Shown here piece by piece: positions 32,712 through 41,870 of a stretch of DNA of 51,837 nt (position 1 is its first letter; each line of letters opens with the position of its first letter). Position numbers and translations under genes: made by a program. This DNA comes from JBFLYZ01 sp040756415 (GTDB lineage Bacteria > Bacteroidota > Bacteroidia > JADZBD01): contig JBFLYZ010000023.1 of the NCBI GenBank assembly GCA_040756415.1, positions 1 through 51,837 of the forward strand, written 5' to 3'. The notes under the pieces were generated by a model. That model made no database searches, was not told the DNA's origin, and saw nothing but the letters and a program-made list of their open reading frames with translations.

Positions 32712-34613
32712 CTAGTACGCGCGTACGTTCTTTCCCTCCATATAGTTGATGAAGGACTTATTGGCAACCTTGTTGCCTCCGGGGGTGGGATAATCGCCCG
32801 TAAAGTACCAGTCGCCCTTGTGGCCGGGGCAGGCATTATGCAGGCCTTCTATGCTTTGATAGATGATCTCCAGCTCGGCTTTGAGGTCGGCAGGGCGCAG
32901 CAATTGCGCCACTTTCAGTGATATCTGCTCGGCCGTAAACGGTTTATAGATCTCTTTCACCACGTTCCTGATCTTGTCCTTGGGCAGGTCTTCCTGGGCC
33001 TTGGCCTTTTCATACGCCTCGTCAAGCAGGTTATCCTTGAAGTTCTCCTTCAGCAGCTCGACCGCAGCCTGGAAGGCGATGAAATCGCCCAGCTTTGCCA
33101 TGTCGATGCCGTAGCAATCGGGATAACGGATCTGCGGAGCGGATGAAACGATGATGATCTTTTTGGGGCCCAGGCGGTCGAGGATACGGATAATGCTTTG
33201 CCGTAGCGTGGTTCCGCGCACAATGCTGTCATCGATCACCACCAGGTTATCCACACCCCTGCGGATAACGCCATAGGTGGTATCGTAAACATGGGCCACC
33301 ATATCATCGCGCTGGCTGTCGTCAGTAATAAAAGTGCGCAGCTTAGCGTCTTTAAGCGCTATTTTCTCCACGCGCGGGCGCTGCGAAAGGATCTCGCTCA
33401 GCCGGGGATCGGCCACCTTGTTGCCCAGCTTCAGGATCTCGTGCTTCTTGACCATGTTCAGGTGCGCGTGCAGCCCCTCTATCATGCCCCCGAAAGCCAC
33501 TTCAGCGGTGTTCGGTATGAACGAAAAGACCGTATTCTTCAGGTCAAAATCAACCGCCTTTAAGATGGAGGGCACCAGGAACCTGCCCAGGTTCTTCCGC
33601 TCCTGGTAGATATCCTTGTCGCTGCCTCTCGAAAAATAGATCCGCTCGAACGAGCAGGACCTTTTCTCACCGGGCGGGATGATCTCCGCTTCGAATATTT
33701 TACCGCTGCGTTTCATGATCAGCGCATGCCCGGGCGTTATTTCCCTGATCTCCTCAACCGGTATGTTGAATACCGTTTGCATGGCCGGGCGCTCAGAGGT
33801 CACCACGGCTATCTCATCATCGAGGTAATAGAAGGCGGGGCGTATGCCGTTGGGATCGCGCAGCACGAACGCATCGCCATGGCCGAAGAGGCCGGCCATG
33901 GTATAGCCGCCATCCCATTTCTTGCTGGCGTCCTTCAGAATGCGCGGTATATCGAGGTGCTCGGCAATAAGCGCGGATATTTCCTCATTCTCCTTACCCT
34001 GCTTCTTGAACTTCTGGAACAAGCGTTCGTTCTCTTCATCCAGGAAGTGGCCGATGTTCTCCATTACCGTCACCGTATCCGCCTTTTCCTTGGGATGCTG
34101 TCCCAGCGATACAAGTTTCTGGAATATCTCGTCCACATTGGTCAGGTTGAAGTTACCCGCTACCACCAGGTTACGCGTGCGCCAGTTGTTCTGCCGCAGG
34201 AAAGGATGGCAGCTCTCCATGCTGTTCTTACCGTAGGTGCCGTAGCGCAGGTGCCCGAGAAAGAGTTCGCCCGTAAAGGCCACATTGCGCTGCAGCCAGT
34301 CCGTATCCTCGAGCTTATCGGGCCTTTTGGCTTTCAGGTCAGCGAATTTAGCGTTGATCTTCGAGAAGATCTCCTTAATGGCATTAGAGCCGGTGGCCCG
34401 GTAACGGCTGATGTAGCGCGTACCCGGCTTAACGCTGAACTTGATATTGGCAACACCCGCCCCGTCCTGGCCGCGGTTGTGCTGCTTTTCCATTAAAAGA
34501 TAGAGCTTGTTGATGGGATAAAGAGCCGAACCGTATTTTTCCTTGTAGTAACTTAAGGGCTTGAGAAGCCTGATCACTACTATACCGCATTCGTGCTTGA
34601 TCTGTTCGCTCAT
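32712..34613 (-). CDS. Amidophosphoribosyltransferase, long form
   Basis: A 633-residue class II glutamine amidotransferase fused to a phosphoribosyltransferase domain; PurF makes phosphoribosylamine in purine synthesis. The likely nucleophile is Cys9 in HECGIV, so eight residues would have to be removed. NRGQDGAGVA, HLRYGTYG and the PRPP loop VVIDDSIVRGTTLRQ match PurF. It is longer than classical PurF (about 470-505), with an insertion in the glutaminase part and a C-terminal extension containing GLHNACPGHKGDWYFTGDYP. This long form could be the main enzyme or a paralogue; other pur genes are absent here. A -7 box lies 17 bases before the ATG. Confidence 0.9.
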   Translation of the reverse strand: MSEQIKHECGIVVIRLLKPLSYYKEKYGSALYPINKLYLLMEKQHNRGQDGAGVANIKFSVKPGTRYISRYRATGSNAIKEIFSKINAKFADLKAKRPDKLEDTDWLQRNVAFTGELFLGHLRYGTYGKNSMESCHPFLRQNNWRTRNLVVAGNFNLTNVDEIFQKLVSLGQHPKEKADTVTVMENIGHFLDEENERLFQKFKKQGKENEEISALIAEHLDIPRILKDASKKWDGGYTMAGLFGHGDAFVLRDPNGIRPAFYYLDDEIAVVTSERPAMQTVFNIPVEEIREITPGHALIMKRSGKIFEAEIIPPGEKRSCSFERIYFSRGSDKDIYQERKNLGRFLVPSILKAVDFDLKNTVFSFIPNTAEVAFGGMIEGLHAHLNMVKKHEILKLGNKVADPRLSEILSQRPRVEKIALKDAKLRTFITDDSQRDDMVAHVYDTTYGVIRRGVDNLVVIDDSIVRGTTLRQSIIRILDRLGPKKIIIVSSAPQIRYPDCYGIDMAKLGDFIAFQAAVELLKENFKDNLLDEAYEKAKAQEDLPKDKIRNVVKEIYKPFTAEQISLKVAQLLRPADLKAELEIIYQSIEGLHNACPGHKGDWYFTGDYPTPGGNKVANKSFINYMEGKNVRAY

Positions 34614-34629
34614 CCGGGCTTTATAGATA

Positions 34630-34637
34630 CAAATTTA
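34630..34637 (-). promoter_or_regulatory. -7 promoter box, amidophosphoribosyltransferase gene
   Basis: The minus strand reads TAAATTTG, an exact TAnnTTTG match ending 16 bases before the ATG at 34613. The -33 element is not clear. Confidence 0.5.
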
Positions 34638-34722
34638 CGAAATAATAAGGCAGTTTTGCCCGTATTTTTTCAATTTAGACGAACAGCCAAAATGCCGGGC
34701 TGAATTTTTCTAATTTTATTCT

Positions 34723-35193
34723 GTGAAAAGAGTCCTGCCGCTGTTCTTTATCGTGCCCCTGCTTCAGGCCTGCTCCTTCAGGACCGATTTCCTGGTCCTG
34801 AACACGGGCGAAGAGAGCCTCCTGGCCGAGGTCATTACCAAACATGGGCCGGGCGTATCCGGGCTCTTCGAGCGGGCTTCATCCGTAAAGCGACTGGTGC
34901 CTGTAAGCACGGATATGGAGGTCGGGTGGGACCAGGCGATCAGCGTGAATGCCGACAGTATTGCCCCCGGCCATTACCGCGTGGCCATTCCGCCCCGTTA
35001 TGCCCTCGATATCGGGACCGTTCATAACGAAGAATACACCAAAGGCAAGCGCCAGTTCATGAACGGCCGGACCTTCAACCTCGAGTCCGTTACCCTCACG
35101 CGCACGGGCAAGACCGTGACGATCACCCCCGGAAATTTCGACACGTATTTTAAGCGGGTAAAGAAAAGTTTTGACGTGTATTGCTGTTTCTGA
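34723..35193 (+). CDS. Hypothetical lipoprotein
   Basis: A 156-residue protein with lipoprotein signal VKRVLPLFFIVPLLQAC (lipobox LQAC, Cys17). The body looks beta-rich, and the end is Cys-Cys-Phe. No family recognised. The start is GTG; upstream, TAATTTTA (34711-34718) is one base off the -7 consensus and ends four bases before the GTG, the same spacing as at other leaderless-looking genes here. Its stop is directly adjacent to the stop of the convergent PorP/SprF gene. Confidence 0.75.
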   Translation: MKRVLPLFFIVPLLQACSFRTDFLVLNTGEESLLAEVITKHGPGVSGLFERASSVKRLVPVSTDMEVGWDQAISVNADSIAPGHYRVAIPPRYALDIGTVHNEEYTKGKRQFMNGRTFNLESVTLTRTGKTVTITPGNFDTYFKRVKKSFDVYCCF

Positions 35194-36234
35194 TCAGAAA
35201 CGCGAGCTGGGCGAGAACATGTAATCATCCAGGGTGTGGAAGCGCAGCGAGACCTCGAAACCGCCCCGGAAAGTGCTGGCAATACGCAACTTCGAAACGT
35301 TGATATCGTAGCTGAAGCCCAGGCCCCAGTTGCCTACATCAAAATGCATGGAAGCGATAAAGGAGTCGCGCCAGCGGTAATGCCCTCCGAAATAGAGATA
35401 CGATGATTTGATATAACCGGTGATCTTGGAATCGCGCACCAGGATGATCTTGTAAAGTCCACCGAAGGTGATCTCTTTGAGCGGGCCTTGCTTGAACACG
35501 ACCAGCGTGGGGATAACCGTTCCAAGCGTGTTCTTTATGCCTATTGCCGTACTGCTGTGCACTACAAACTTCATATACTGCCTTTCGCTGCCGCTTCCCA
35601 GGAAGGAATAATAGGGCCTGTTAAGGTGGAACACGCTGAAGCCGGCCTTTGCCTTCAGGCCGTTATTGGCCGTGGTGTACTGCTCGCCCTTATCGAAGTT
35701 CCATACCGCGCCCAGGCCCACATCCATGATCAGGAATTTGCCCGCACCGCTCACGCCCTCACCGGTGGGATACGAGGCGTTGTAGTTCATTCCATCGAAC
35801 TGCGTATCCCAGGTAAAGGCCGAGAAGTTAACGCTGCGCTGCGTAAAGCCGAACTGTAATCCTGCCGACAGGCTGTTCTTCCTGTCGAGCTTCCTGAAGC
35901 TGGCCACCGACACACTGCCATGGGTAGTGCCCATAGCCCCATCTCCCGCCTTGTCGCTGAAGAACATCAGGCCAACGCCCATGTAGCCGGTCCTCCATTT
36001 CTTTTTGGTGACCTGGAAATCGACCGAACCGGCATAGGTGCGGAAAGGCACACCGGCAACCGATTTCCACTGGTCTTTATAATTGAGTATGGCCTGCACC
36101 TTTCCAAAACCTCCGGCATGAGCCGGGTTGAGCTGGAGAGGAGAATTATAGTATTGCGAAAAATGAATATCCTGTGCGAATGATTCCGCCAGGAGGGATA
36201 CGAACAGCAGGATATGGAATAGTCCTTTCTTCAT
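35194..36234 (-). CDS. PorP/SprF-family outer-membrane protein
   Basis: A 346-residue beta-barrel protein with signal peptide MKKGLFHILLFVSLLAESFA and the family hallmark QDIHFSQYYNSPLQLNPAHAG at the mature N-terminus, followed by NYKDQWKSV. PorP/SprF proteins are outer-membrane partners of type IX secretion; SprF is needed for surface display of the adhesin SprB, which has a type B sorting domain. Here the upstream gene encodes such a protein, and its stop TAA is immediately followed by this ATG, so the two are almost certainly coexpressed and this is the partner of that adhesin. Confidence 0.95.
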   Translation of the reverse strand: MKKGLFHILLFVSLLAESFAQDIHFSQYYNSPLQLNPAHAGGFGKVQAILNYKDQWKSVAGVPFRTYAGSVDFQVTKKKWRTGYMGVGLMFFSDKAGDGAMGTTHGSVSVASFRKLDRKNSLSAGLQFGFTQRSVNFSAFTWDTQFDGMNYNASYPTGEGVSGAGKFLIMDVGLGAVWNFDKGEQYTTANNGLKAKAGFSVFHLNRPYYSFLGSGSERQYMKFVVHSSTAIGIKNTLGTVIPTLVVFKQGPLKEITFGGLYKIILVRDSKITGYIKSSYLYFGGHYRWRDSFIASMHFDVGNWGLGFSYDINVSKLRIASTFRGGFEVSLRFHTLDDYMFSPSSRF

Positions 36235-38721
36235 TTACCGTATGAGCGATACATTTCCCTTGCCCGTTACCGTTTCGCCATTGATCAGTTTAGCTTCATA
36301 ATAATACAGGAAAACGGCCGGGTCGAGCACCTTGCCATTCACCGTTCCATCCCATCCCAGGGCAGGGTCGCTGCTTTCGAACACTTTTTCGCCCCAGCGG
36401 TCGTACACCATGAAATGCAGCTCTACAATGCAGTTGCCGCGAACATAAAGCACATCGTTATACCCGCTTCCATTGGGTGAAAACGCGTTGGGTACAAACA
36501 CTTTTCCGCATACGTAATCCACGTAGACCGTAACCGTATCCGTGCTGGTGCAGCCGTTGGCATCGGTAACGGTTACCACATAGGTGGTGGTGGTGCTGGG
36601 GCTGGCCGATGGCGTGGGACAATTGGTGCAGCTCAGCCCGTTGGGCGGTGACCAGGCATAGCTGCCGCCCCCGCTCCCCGTAAGCACCGTGCTGTTGCCG
36701 TAGGTAATGGTCTGATCCGGACCTGCACCCGCAGCAGGCGGATTGTTTACCGTGACCGTGACCGTGGCCGTATCGGTACAGCCACCGTTGCTTACCGTAA
36801 CGGTATAGGTGGTGGTGGTCAGCGGGCTGGCAGTGGGATTAGACGATGTGGAGTTGCTCAGGCTGCCCGATGGCGACCAGGCATAGGTGCCGCCTCCGCC
36901 TGCATTCAGCACTGCGCTTTCTCCCAGGCATATGGCCTGCGTGCCGCTTGCCGTAGCCACAGGTGGCGGCACTACGGTAACCGTGATCATATCGGTGGCC
37001 GTGCAGCCATTGGCATCGGTCACGATCACGGTATAGGTTGTAGTGGCTGTTGGATTGGCCGTTGGGTTGGCCACCGAAGTATTGCTTAAGCCCGTTGCGG
37101 GCGACCAGGAATAGCTGACCCCTCCGCTTGCATTAAGCGTGGTGCTGTTGGCAACGCAGATCGTTTGATCGGGTCCGGCATTGGCAACAGGAGGAGGGTT
37201 GACCGTTACGGTGACCGTGGCCGTGGCGGTACAGCCGTTTGCGTCCGTACCGGTAACAGTATAAGTGGTGGTGGCTGTGGGTGTGCAGGTGGGATTGGCC
37301 GAGGTGGTATTGCTCAGGCCGGTAGCCGGACTCCAGGAATAGCTGGTGGCGCCCGATGCGCTCAGGCTGGTGCTGCCTCCAGGGCAAACCGAGGCGGGAG
37401 AAGTGGAAGCCGTAACCGCGGGCGGGGGCAGCACGTTCACTAAAGTTGTGGCCGTATCCGAACAGCCGTTGGCATCAACCCCGATAACGGTATACAGCGT
37501 AGTGGTGGTAGGTGTTGCCGTAACGCTTGCGCCCGTAGTGGAGCTCAGGCTGCTGGCCGGAGACCAGGTATAACTGACCGCCCCGGTGGCGGTAAGCGTA
37601 GCATTGCCGCCCGGGCATATGGTTACGGGGTTGCCTGCGTTGATCACAGGCTGGGGGTTGACCGTAACGGTTACGGTAGAAGTATCGGTGCAGCCGTTGG
37701 CATCGGTACCGGTCACTGTATAGGTAGTGGTGGCGGTTGGCGTTGCCGTAACGCTTGTTCCGGTCGATGAGCTTAAGCTGCCGGCAGGGGTCCAGGTGTA
37801 GCTTACAGCCCCGCTGCCGGTGAGCGTGGCGCTTGAGTTATAGCATATGGACGTGTTGTTGCCCGCGCTCACCACCAACGATGCTACGGTAATGGTTTGC
37901 GATGTGGTGCTGGTGCCGCTGCCGTTGGAAACGGTCAGGGTAGCTGTATACGTTCCGGGGGTGTTATAGCAGATGTTCGCAGGATTCTGAGCGGTAGATG
38001 AAGCGGGTATTCCGCCCGGGAAGGTCCAGCTCCATGAGTTGGGATTGGGTGTGCCGGTGCTGTTATCGGTAAAGTTGATGCAGGTGCCCGGACAGATATT
38101 GTTCGTGGTGGTGAAGCTGGCGGTAAGCGCATTAGGGTTGCAGGGCAGGGTGGTAGGCGTTGCGGTGAAGCTGAAGTTGTCGATCTGGGTCCAGTCTCCC
38201 AGGCCGCCCGTGGGAAGATGAACCGATATATACTGCCCGTTGTTTGGCGCCACGAATGTAAACGTGCGCTGGGTCCATACATTGTTAACCGGGGCCGGGG
38301 CGTTGTAAATAGGAGTTCCCAGGGCGCCCGGAACGGTCGAGAGGCCGACCTCTACGGGAGGGGCGCTTCCTGAAAAAGTGCCCCAGCAACCTTTGTCGAA
38401 AAAGGAAATGGTGTACGAGTTGCCGGTTACCAGGGGAGCGGAAAGCTCCATGGTGATCGCATCGGTGGTGCTGCCGGTGAGGGCCACATACCAGCAGCGG
38501 TCCTGCGCCAGGCCGCAATAGGTGGCGGAGGTAATAATGTCCATATCGCCAAAAGAGCCGAAAGCAACAGTATTGGCCATGATGGCGTTGAACGCGCCAT
38601 TGCTGAGATTGATCTGGTCGACCGTGGCGGTATGGTTCTCAAAACTTCCGTTCAGAAAGGTTTGCGCCTTGCCTGAAAAGCAGAAAAGGAAAAAGAAGAA
38701 AACAGACAGCGATCTTTTCAT
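36235..38721 (-). CDS. Large secreted repeat adhesin with type B sorting domain
   Basis: An 828-residue surface protein. After signal peptide MKRSLSVFFFFLFCFSGKA come a jelly-roll-like domain (about 20-190), a PKD domain (about 195-275, with SWSWTFPGGIPASS and YNTPGTYTATLTV), six Ig-like repeats of about 76 residues, and a C-terminal gliding-motility-type domain (about 735-828: VFVPNAFSPNGSGYNDV, then YDRWGEKVFES, W-D-G-T, and GNVSLIR). The type B domain directs type IX secretion and surface attachment through a PorP/SprF partner, which is the next gene. Probable role: adhesion or motility. A promoter with both -33 and -7 elements lies upstream. Confidence 0.93.
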   Translation of the reverse strand: MKRSLSVFFFFLFCFSGKAQTFLNGSFENHTATVDQINLSNGAFNAIMANTVAFGSFGDMDIITSATYCGLAQDRCWYVALTGSTTDAITMELSAPLVTGNSYTISFFDKGCWGTFSGSAPPVEVGLSTVPGALGTPIYNAPAPVNNVWTQRTFTFVAPNNGQYISVHLPTGGLGDWTQIDNFSFTATPTTLPCNPNALTASFTTTNNICPGTCINFTDNSTGTPNPNSWSWTFPGGIPASSTAQNPANICYNTPGTYTATLTVSNGSGTSTTSQTITVASLVVSAGNNTSICYNSSATLTGSGAVSYTWTPAGSLSSSTGTSVTATPTATTTYTVTGTDANGCTDTSTVTVTVNPQPVINAGNPVTICPGGNATLTATGAVSYTWSPASSLSSTTGASVTATPTTTTLYTVIGVDANGCSDTATTLVNVLPPPAVTASTSPASVCPGGSTSLSASGATSYSWSPATGLSNTTSANPTCTPTATTTYTVTGTDANGCTATATVTVTVNPPPVANAGPDQTICVANSTTLNASGGVSYSWSPATGLSNTSVANPTANPTATTTYTVIVTDANGCTATDMITVTVVPPPVATASGTQAICLGESAVLNAGGGGTYAWSPSGSLSNSTSSNPTASPLTTTTYTVTVSNGGCTDTATVTVTVNNPPAAGAGPDQTITYGNSTVLTGSGGGSYAWSPPNGLSCTNCPTPSASPSTTTTYVVTVTDANGCTSTDTVTVYVDYVCGKVFVPNAFSPNGSGYNDVLYVRGNCIVELHFMVYDRWGEKVFESSDPALGWDGTVNGKVLDPAVFLYYYEAKLINGETVTGKGNVSLIR
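36520..37884 (-). repeat. Six tandem Ig-like repeats of about 228 bp in the adhesin gene
   Basis: Six consecutive units of about 76 codons, each running from GxxxxIC through SYxWSPxxxLS and TTTYTVTxTDANGC to TVTVNPPP. Units are similar at DNA level, particularly the stretch coding TTTYTV-TDANGC and TVTV, so recombination could change their number. Boundaries are approximate. Confidence 0.85.
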
Positions 38722-38758
38722 CGGGGTGTGAAGATCAGGGAATTCCTCATGGGCAGAA

Positions 38759-38789
38759 CAAATTTATGAAATTTCTACCAATCAGGCAA
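38759..38789 (-). promoter_or_regulatory. Full Bacteroidota promoter of the adhesin-PorP operon
   Basis: On the minus strand TTG (38789-38787), a 20-base spacer, then TAAATTTG (38766-38759). Both elements and spacing match the housekeeping consensus, the best match I found in this window. The predicted leader is about 35 bases. Confidence 0.7.
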
Positions 38790-38805
38790 TTACGGGTAAA
38801 AGTGC

Positions 38806-39816
38806 TTATAGGAAGAGGTCTTTTTTCAGCCCCAGCCATTCAAGGGCCGAACCGCTCAGCAGCTTCTCTTTTACCTGGTCGCTGCAATTCATACCGCGGA
38901 TCAGGGAGCCGGGAACATTCTCTCCGAGCGGGAAGGGATAATCGCTTCCCAACGCGATGCGGTTGGCACCGAAGAGGCCAACAATATGCTCGAGCATTTT
39001 TTCATCATGTACCAGGCTGTCGAGCCAGAACCTGCCCAGGTAATTGCGCGGGTTGTTTTTGTTGTCGATCGCTACCAGGTCGGGGCGGCAGTTGAAGCCG
39101 TGCTCGATACGGCCTATGGTTGCGGGAAAGCTGCCTCCGCCATGGGCAAAGGCCACGCGCAGGCGGGGAAACCTGTCGAACATGCCACCGAATATCATGG
39201 AGCAGATGGCCCTCGATGTTTCGGCAGGCATACCCACCAGCCAGGGCAGCCAGTATTTTTGCATGTCCTTTTCGCCCATCATCTCCCAGGGATGAATGAA
39301 TACGGCCATGCCCAGCTTTTCGCAGGCCGCGAATATATCTGCGAACTCCGGCTCGTTGAGGTTCTTCTGGTTCACGTTGGTGCCGATCTGTATGCCTTTC
39401 ATCCCGATCTGCTGGCAGCGCTCCAGCTCTTTTACGGCCAGCCCGGCATCCTGCATGGGAATGGTTCCGAGCCCGATGAAACGTTTCGGGAACCGGCTCA
39501 CGATGCCGGCAATATGATCGTTCAGGAAGCGCGAGAGCTCAAACGCATCCCGGGCCTTGGCCCAGTACGAGAACATGACCGGCACTGTTGAAAGCACCTG
39601 AACGTTCACCTGGTGGTGATCGCATTCACTGATGCGCTTTTCAGGGCTCCAGCAGTTATCCTCTATTTCCCTGAAGAACCTTCCGTCATCGCGCAGCATG
39701 CGCGCGCAGCAGGGTTTATGGTGCTCGAGCTGTATGAACCCTCCGTATCCGAATTTTTTCTTCCAGTCGGGAATATGTTCCGGGAGAATATGCGTGTGTA
39801 TGTCGATGGTCAGCAT
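38806..39816 (-). CDS. 2-amino-3-carboxymuconate-6-semialdehyde decarboxylase (ACMSD)
   Basis: A 336-residue amidohydrolase-superfamily decarboxylase. Metal and catalytic residues are visible: HxH in IDIHTHILPEH, His in VFIHPWEM, His in VAFAHGGGSFP and Asp in LGSDYPFPLGE. These, with NYLGRFWLDSLVHD, identify ACMSD, which decarboxylates the product of 3-hydroxyanthranilate dioxygenase in kynurenine-type tryptophan degradation. Its ATG overlaps the stop of the upstream TMTC-like gene by one base (TGATG), and the dioxygenase gene lies just beyond that, so all three probably form one operon. Confidence 0.92.
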   Translation of the reverse strand: MLTIDIHTHILPEHIPDWKKKFGYGGFIQLEHHKPCCARMLRDDGRFFREIEDNCWSPEKRISECDHHQVNVQVLSTVPVMFSYWAKARDAFELSRFLNDHIAGIVSRFPKRFIGLGTIPMQDAGLAVKELERCQQIGMKGIQIGTNVNQKNLNEPEFADIFAACEKLGMAVFIHPWEMMGEKDMQKYWLPWLVGMPAETSRAICSMIFGGMFDRFPRLRVAFAHGGGSFPATIGRIEHGFNCRPDLVAIDNKNNPRNYLGRFWLDSLVHDEKMLEHIVGLFGANRIALGSDYPFPLGENVPGSLIRGMNCSDQVKEKLLSGSALEWLGLKKDLFL

Positions 39817-41855
39817 CAGAAGCCAGCTCTTTTCTTGGCCTGCTCGAACAGGCTCATGTATTCCTGCTGCTTCTGCTTATCGCCCAGGAAACCGTAAGTG
39901 ATGGCAACGGTCTGGTAGGCCTGGTAATAATCCGGGTCGAGCTGAATAGCCTTGAGCGAATAAGAGACCGATGTTTCAAAGTTCTGCCGCGCCTGCGGTA
40001 TGAGCTCGTTCGAACGTGAGGGCTCCTGCTGGGCCTGCTGCACCAGCGATGCGCCCATCTCGCCATACACGCTGGCCAGGTTGTTATACGGATGCGCGTA
40101 GGCCGGGCTGAAGCGAATCGCGTTTTCAAATGCGGTTTTGGCCTCGTTCAGCCGGCCTACCTTGAACATAAGGTTGCCGTAATTGTTCTGGTAGGTGGCA
40201 TTGGTGGGAAAGAGCTTCATCACCATATCGTAATAGTAGATGGCCGAATCGAACTTATTGCGCGCCAGGTGGATCTGGCCGATCTTCTGTATGGCATCGG
40301 CATACTGCGGGTAAATGCTCCTGGCCGCGTAGAGCTCTGTCATGGCCGAATCGTAGGCCTGGTTCTTGCGTACGCTGTCATTACCCAGGCGGGCAATATA
40401 ATCATCGATGGATAACTGGTTGCCCAGGTAATAATGCAGGCGGGCGCTGTTGGGCGCTGTTTTCAGGTCTTCCGAATACAAGGTGCGGTTATCGTACCAA
40501 GCTAGGTTCCTGGAAAAGGTCTGGAACCCGAACAGCAGGGTGATCACCGACAGCACGCCTATGGGCTTAAAATACTGCTTCATGAATTCGCCTGCGGTAC
40601 GAACGGGTGCCGGCAGCTCTTCTTCCCTCAGCCGCGCCAGCAGGGCCGCTATCGCGATACAAAAGCCCAGCGAAGGCGCGTACATCAGACGTTCGCCATA
40701 GTTGGTACCGATGATCATCGGGATATTGGAGGCAATAGAGGCCGTAACGAAGAAATAGATAATGCCGAAGGCCACCACATCCTTCTTTTTGAACCGCAGC
40801 ACAGCGTATACCGCCAGGGCCGCATAGATCACAAAGGGAACGAGAAACCTCCAGTCAGAAAAACCGACAGCAGGGAAATGGTTGAATGACCCGTCACAGA
40901 TCAGCGGGTGCGGGAAGAACAGCAATTTGAGATAAACGCCCATGATAAAAACAGCCGTTGCCTTCTGCATGCCGAAATCTTTCATCGTAGCCATGTAATT
41001 ATCGATCATGGCCACCGGGCCCTCATCGTATTTGTCCAGCTCCAGCACCCGGTAGCGTATCAGCAGGAAAATGCCGCTGACGGCAACGAGCAGGACCATG
41101 GGCAAGGCGTATCTTCCTACAGGGATGTCAGTAAAAAAGTAAAGCATCAGGGGAATAACGGCCAGGAATGTAATGGCCGACTCCTTCGACAAAAAAGAAA
41201 GGAAGAAGGCCGCAGCCGCCAGCACCAGGTAAAGCGCCCGGTTTGCGGTGAGGTACCGGTAAATGAATATAGCCGTGATGATAAAGAACAGGAAACACAA
41301 TATCTCATCCCGGCCCTTGATATTGGCTACCGCCTCGGTATGAATGGGATGCGCCACAAAAAGAACGGAGGCCAGGAAGGGGATGAGCAGCCTGCCCTGC
41401 ATATAAAGCGACAGGGCATAAAAAAGAAGAAAGCCCGTGAGGGCGAACAGGACCACGTTCACAAAATGGCTCAGCTCGGGCGTATTGGGCGCCAGCCCCC
41501 ATTCGGCAGCGAACATGGCCTTCGATAAAGGGCGATACAATGAATAATCAAGGGTGAACCTTCCCGAGCGGTAGCTGGTCTTGAATATTTCGCCCACTCC
41601 GTCAAACCCCTTGCGCGTGATCGTGTTTTCAGGTATCACCCCGTAATCGTCAAGGGCATACTGATGCGTGAGCGTATTGGCATAAAGCAGAAAGGCAACC
41701 AGGGCAACGATAAGGCCCAGGGTCCTTTTCAGCGCAGAAGCCGTTCTGGACTGCTTAGGCGGTCTTTTTACGTGTTTCTGGACCGGAACTTCGTCCGTTT
41801 CCTGCTGCTGTTTCTGCAGCGCGATCTTTTCTTTCCTCGTTAATTTTTTCGCCAT
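39816..41855 (-). CDS. TMTC-like multi-TM protein with C-terminal TPRs (2)
   Basis: A 679-residue protein. A basic cytoplasmic N-terminus (1-50) precedes about ten hydrophobic helices (50-440) and TPR units (about 460-660, including ATYQNNYGNLMFKVGRLNEAKT and AHPYNNLASVYGEMG). The first external loop has YALDDYGVIPEN and a later one AHPIHTEAVANIKGRDEIL, the same signature as in the 31-kb protein. The two are distant homologues in the GT-C/TMTC group. Oddly, it sits between the 3-hydroxyanthranilate dioxygenase and ACMSD genes, 15 bases from one and overlapping the other. A glycosyltransferase role is inferred from fold; no metabolic link to tryptophan is evident. Confidence 0.85.
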   Translation of the reverse strand: MAKKLTRKEKIALQKQQQETDEVPVQKHVKRPPKQSRTASALKRTLGLIVALVAFLLYANTLTHQYALDDYGVIPENTITRKGFDGVGEIFKTSYRSGRFTLDYSLYRPLSKAMFAAEWGLAPNTPELSHFVNVVLFALTGFLLFYALSLYMQGRLLIPFLASVLFVAHPIHTEAVANIKGRDEILCFLFFIITAIFIYRYLTANRALYLVLAAAAFFLSFLSKESAITFLAVIPLMLYFFTDIPVGRYALPMVLLVAVSGIFLLIRYRVLELDKYDEGPVAMIDNYMATMKDFGMQKATAVFIMGVYLKLLFFPHPLICDGSFNHFPAVGFSDWRFLVPFVIYAALAVYAVLRFKKKDVVAFGIIYFFVTASIASNIPMIIGTNYGERLMYAPSLGFCIAIAALLARLREEELPAPVRTAGEFMKQYFKPIGVLSVITLLFGFQTFSRNLAWYDNRTLYSEDLKTAPNSARLHYYLGNQLSIDDYIARLGNDSVRKNQAYDSAMTELYAARSIYPQYADAIQKIGQIHLARNKFDSAIYYYDMVMKLFPTNATYQNNYGNLMFKVGRLNEAKTAFENAIRFSPAYAHPYNNLASVYGEMGASLVQQAQQEPSRSNELIPQARQNFETSVSYSLKAIQLDPDYYQAYQTVAITYGFLGDKQKQQEYMSLFEQAKKRAGF

Positions 41856-41870
41856 ACATTTTCGGGCGTA

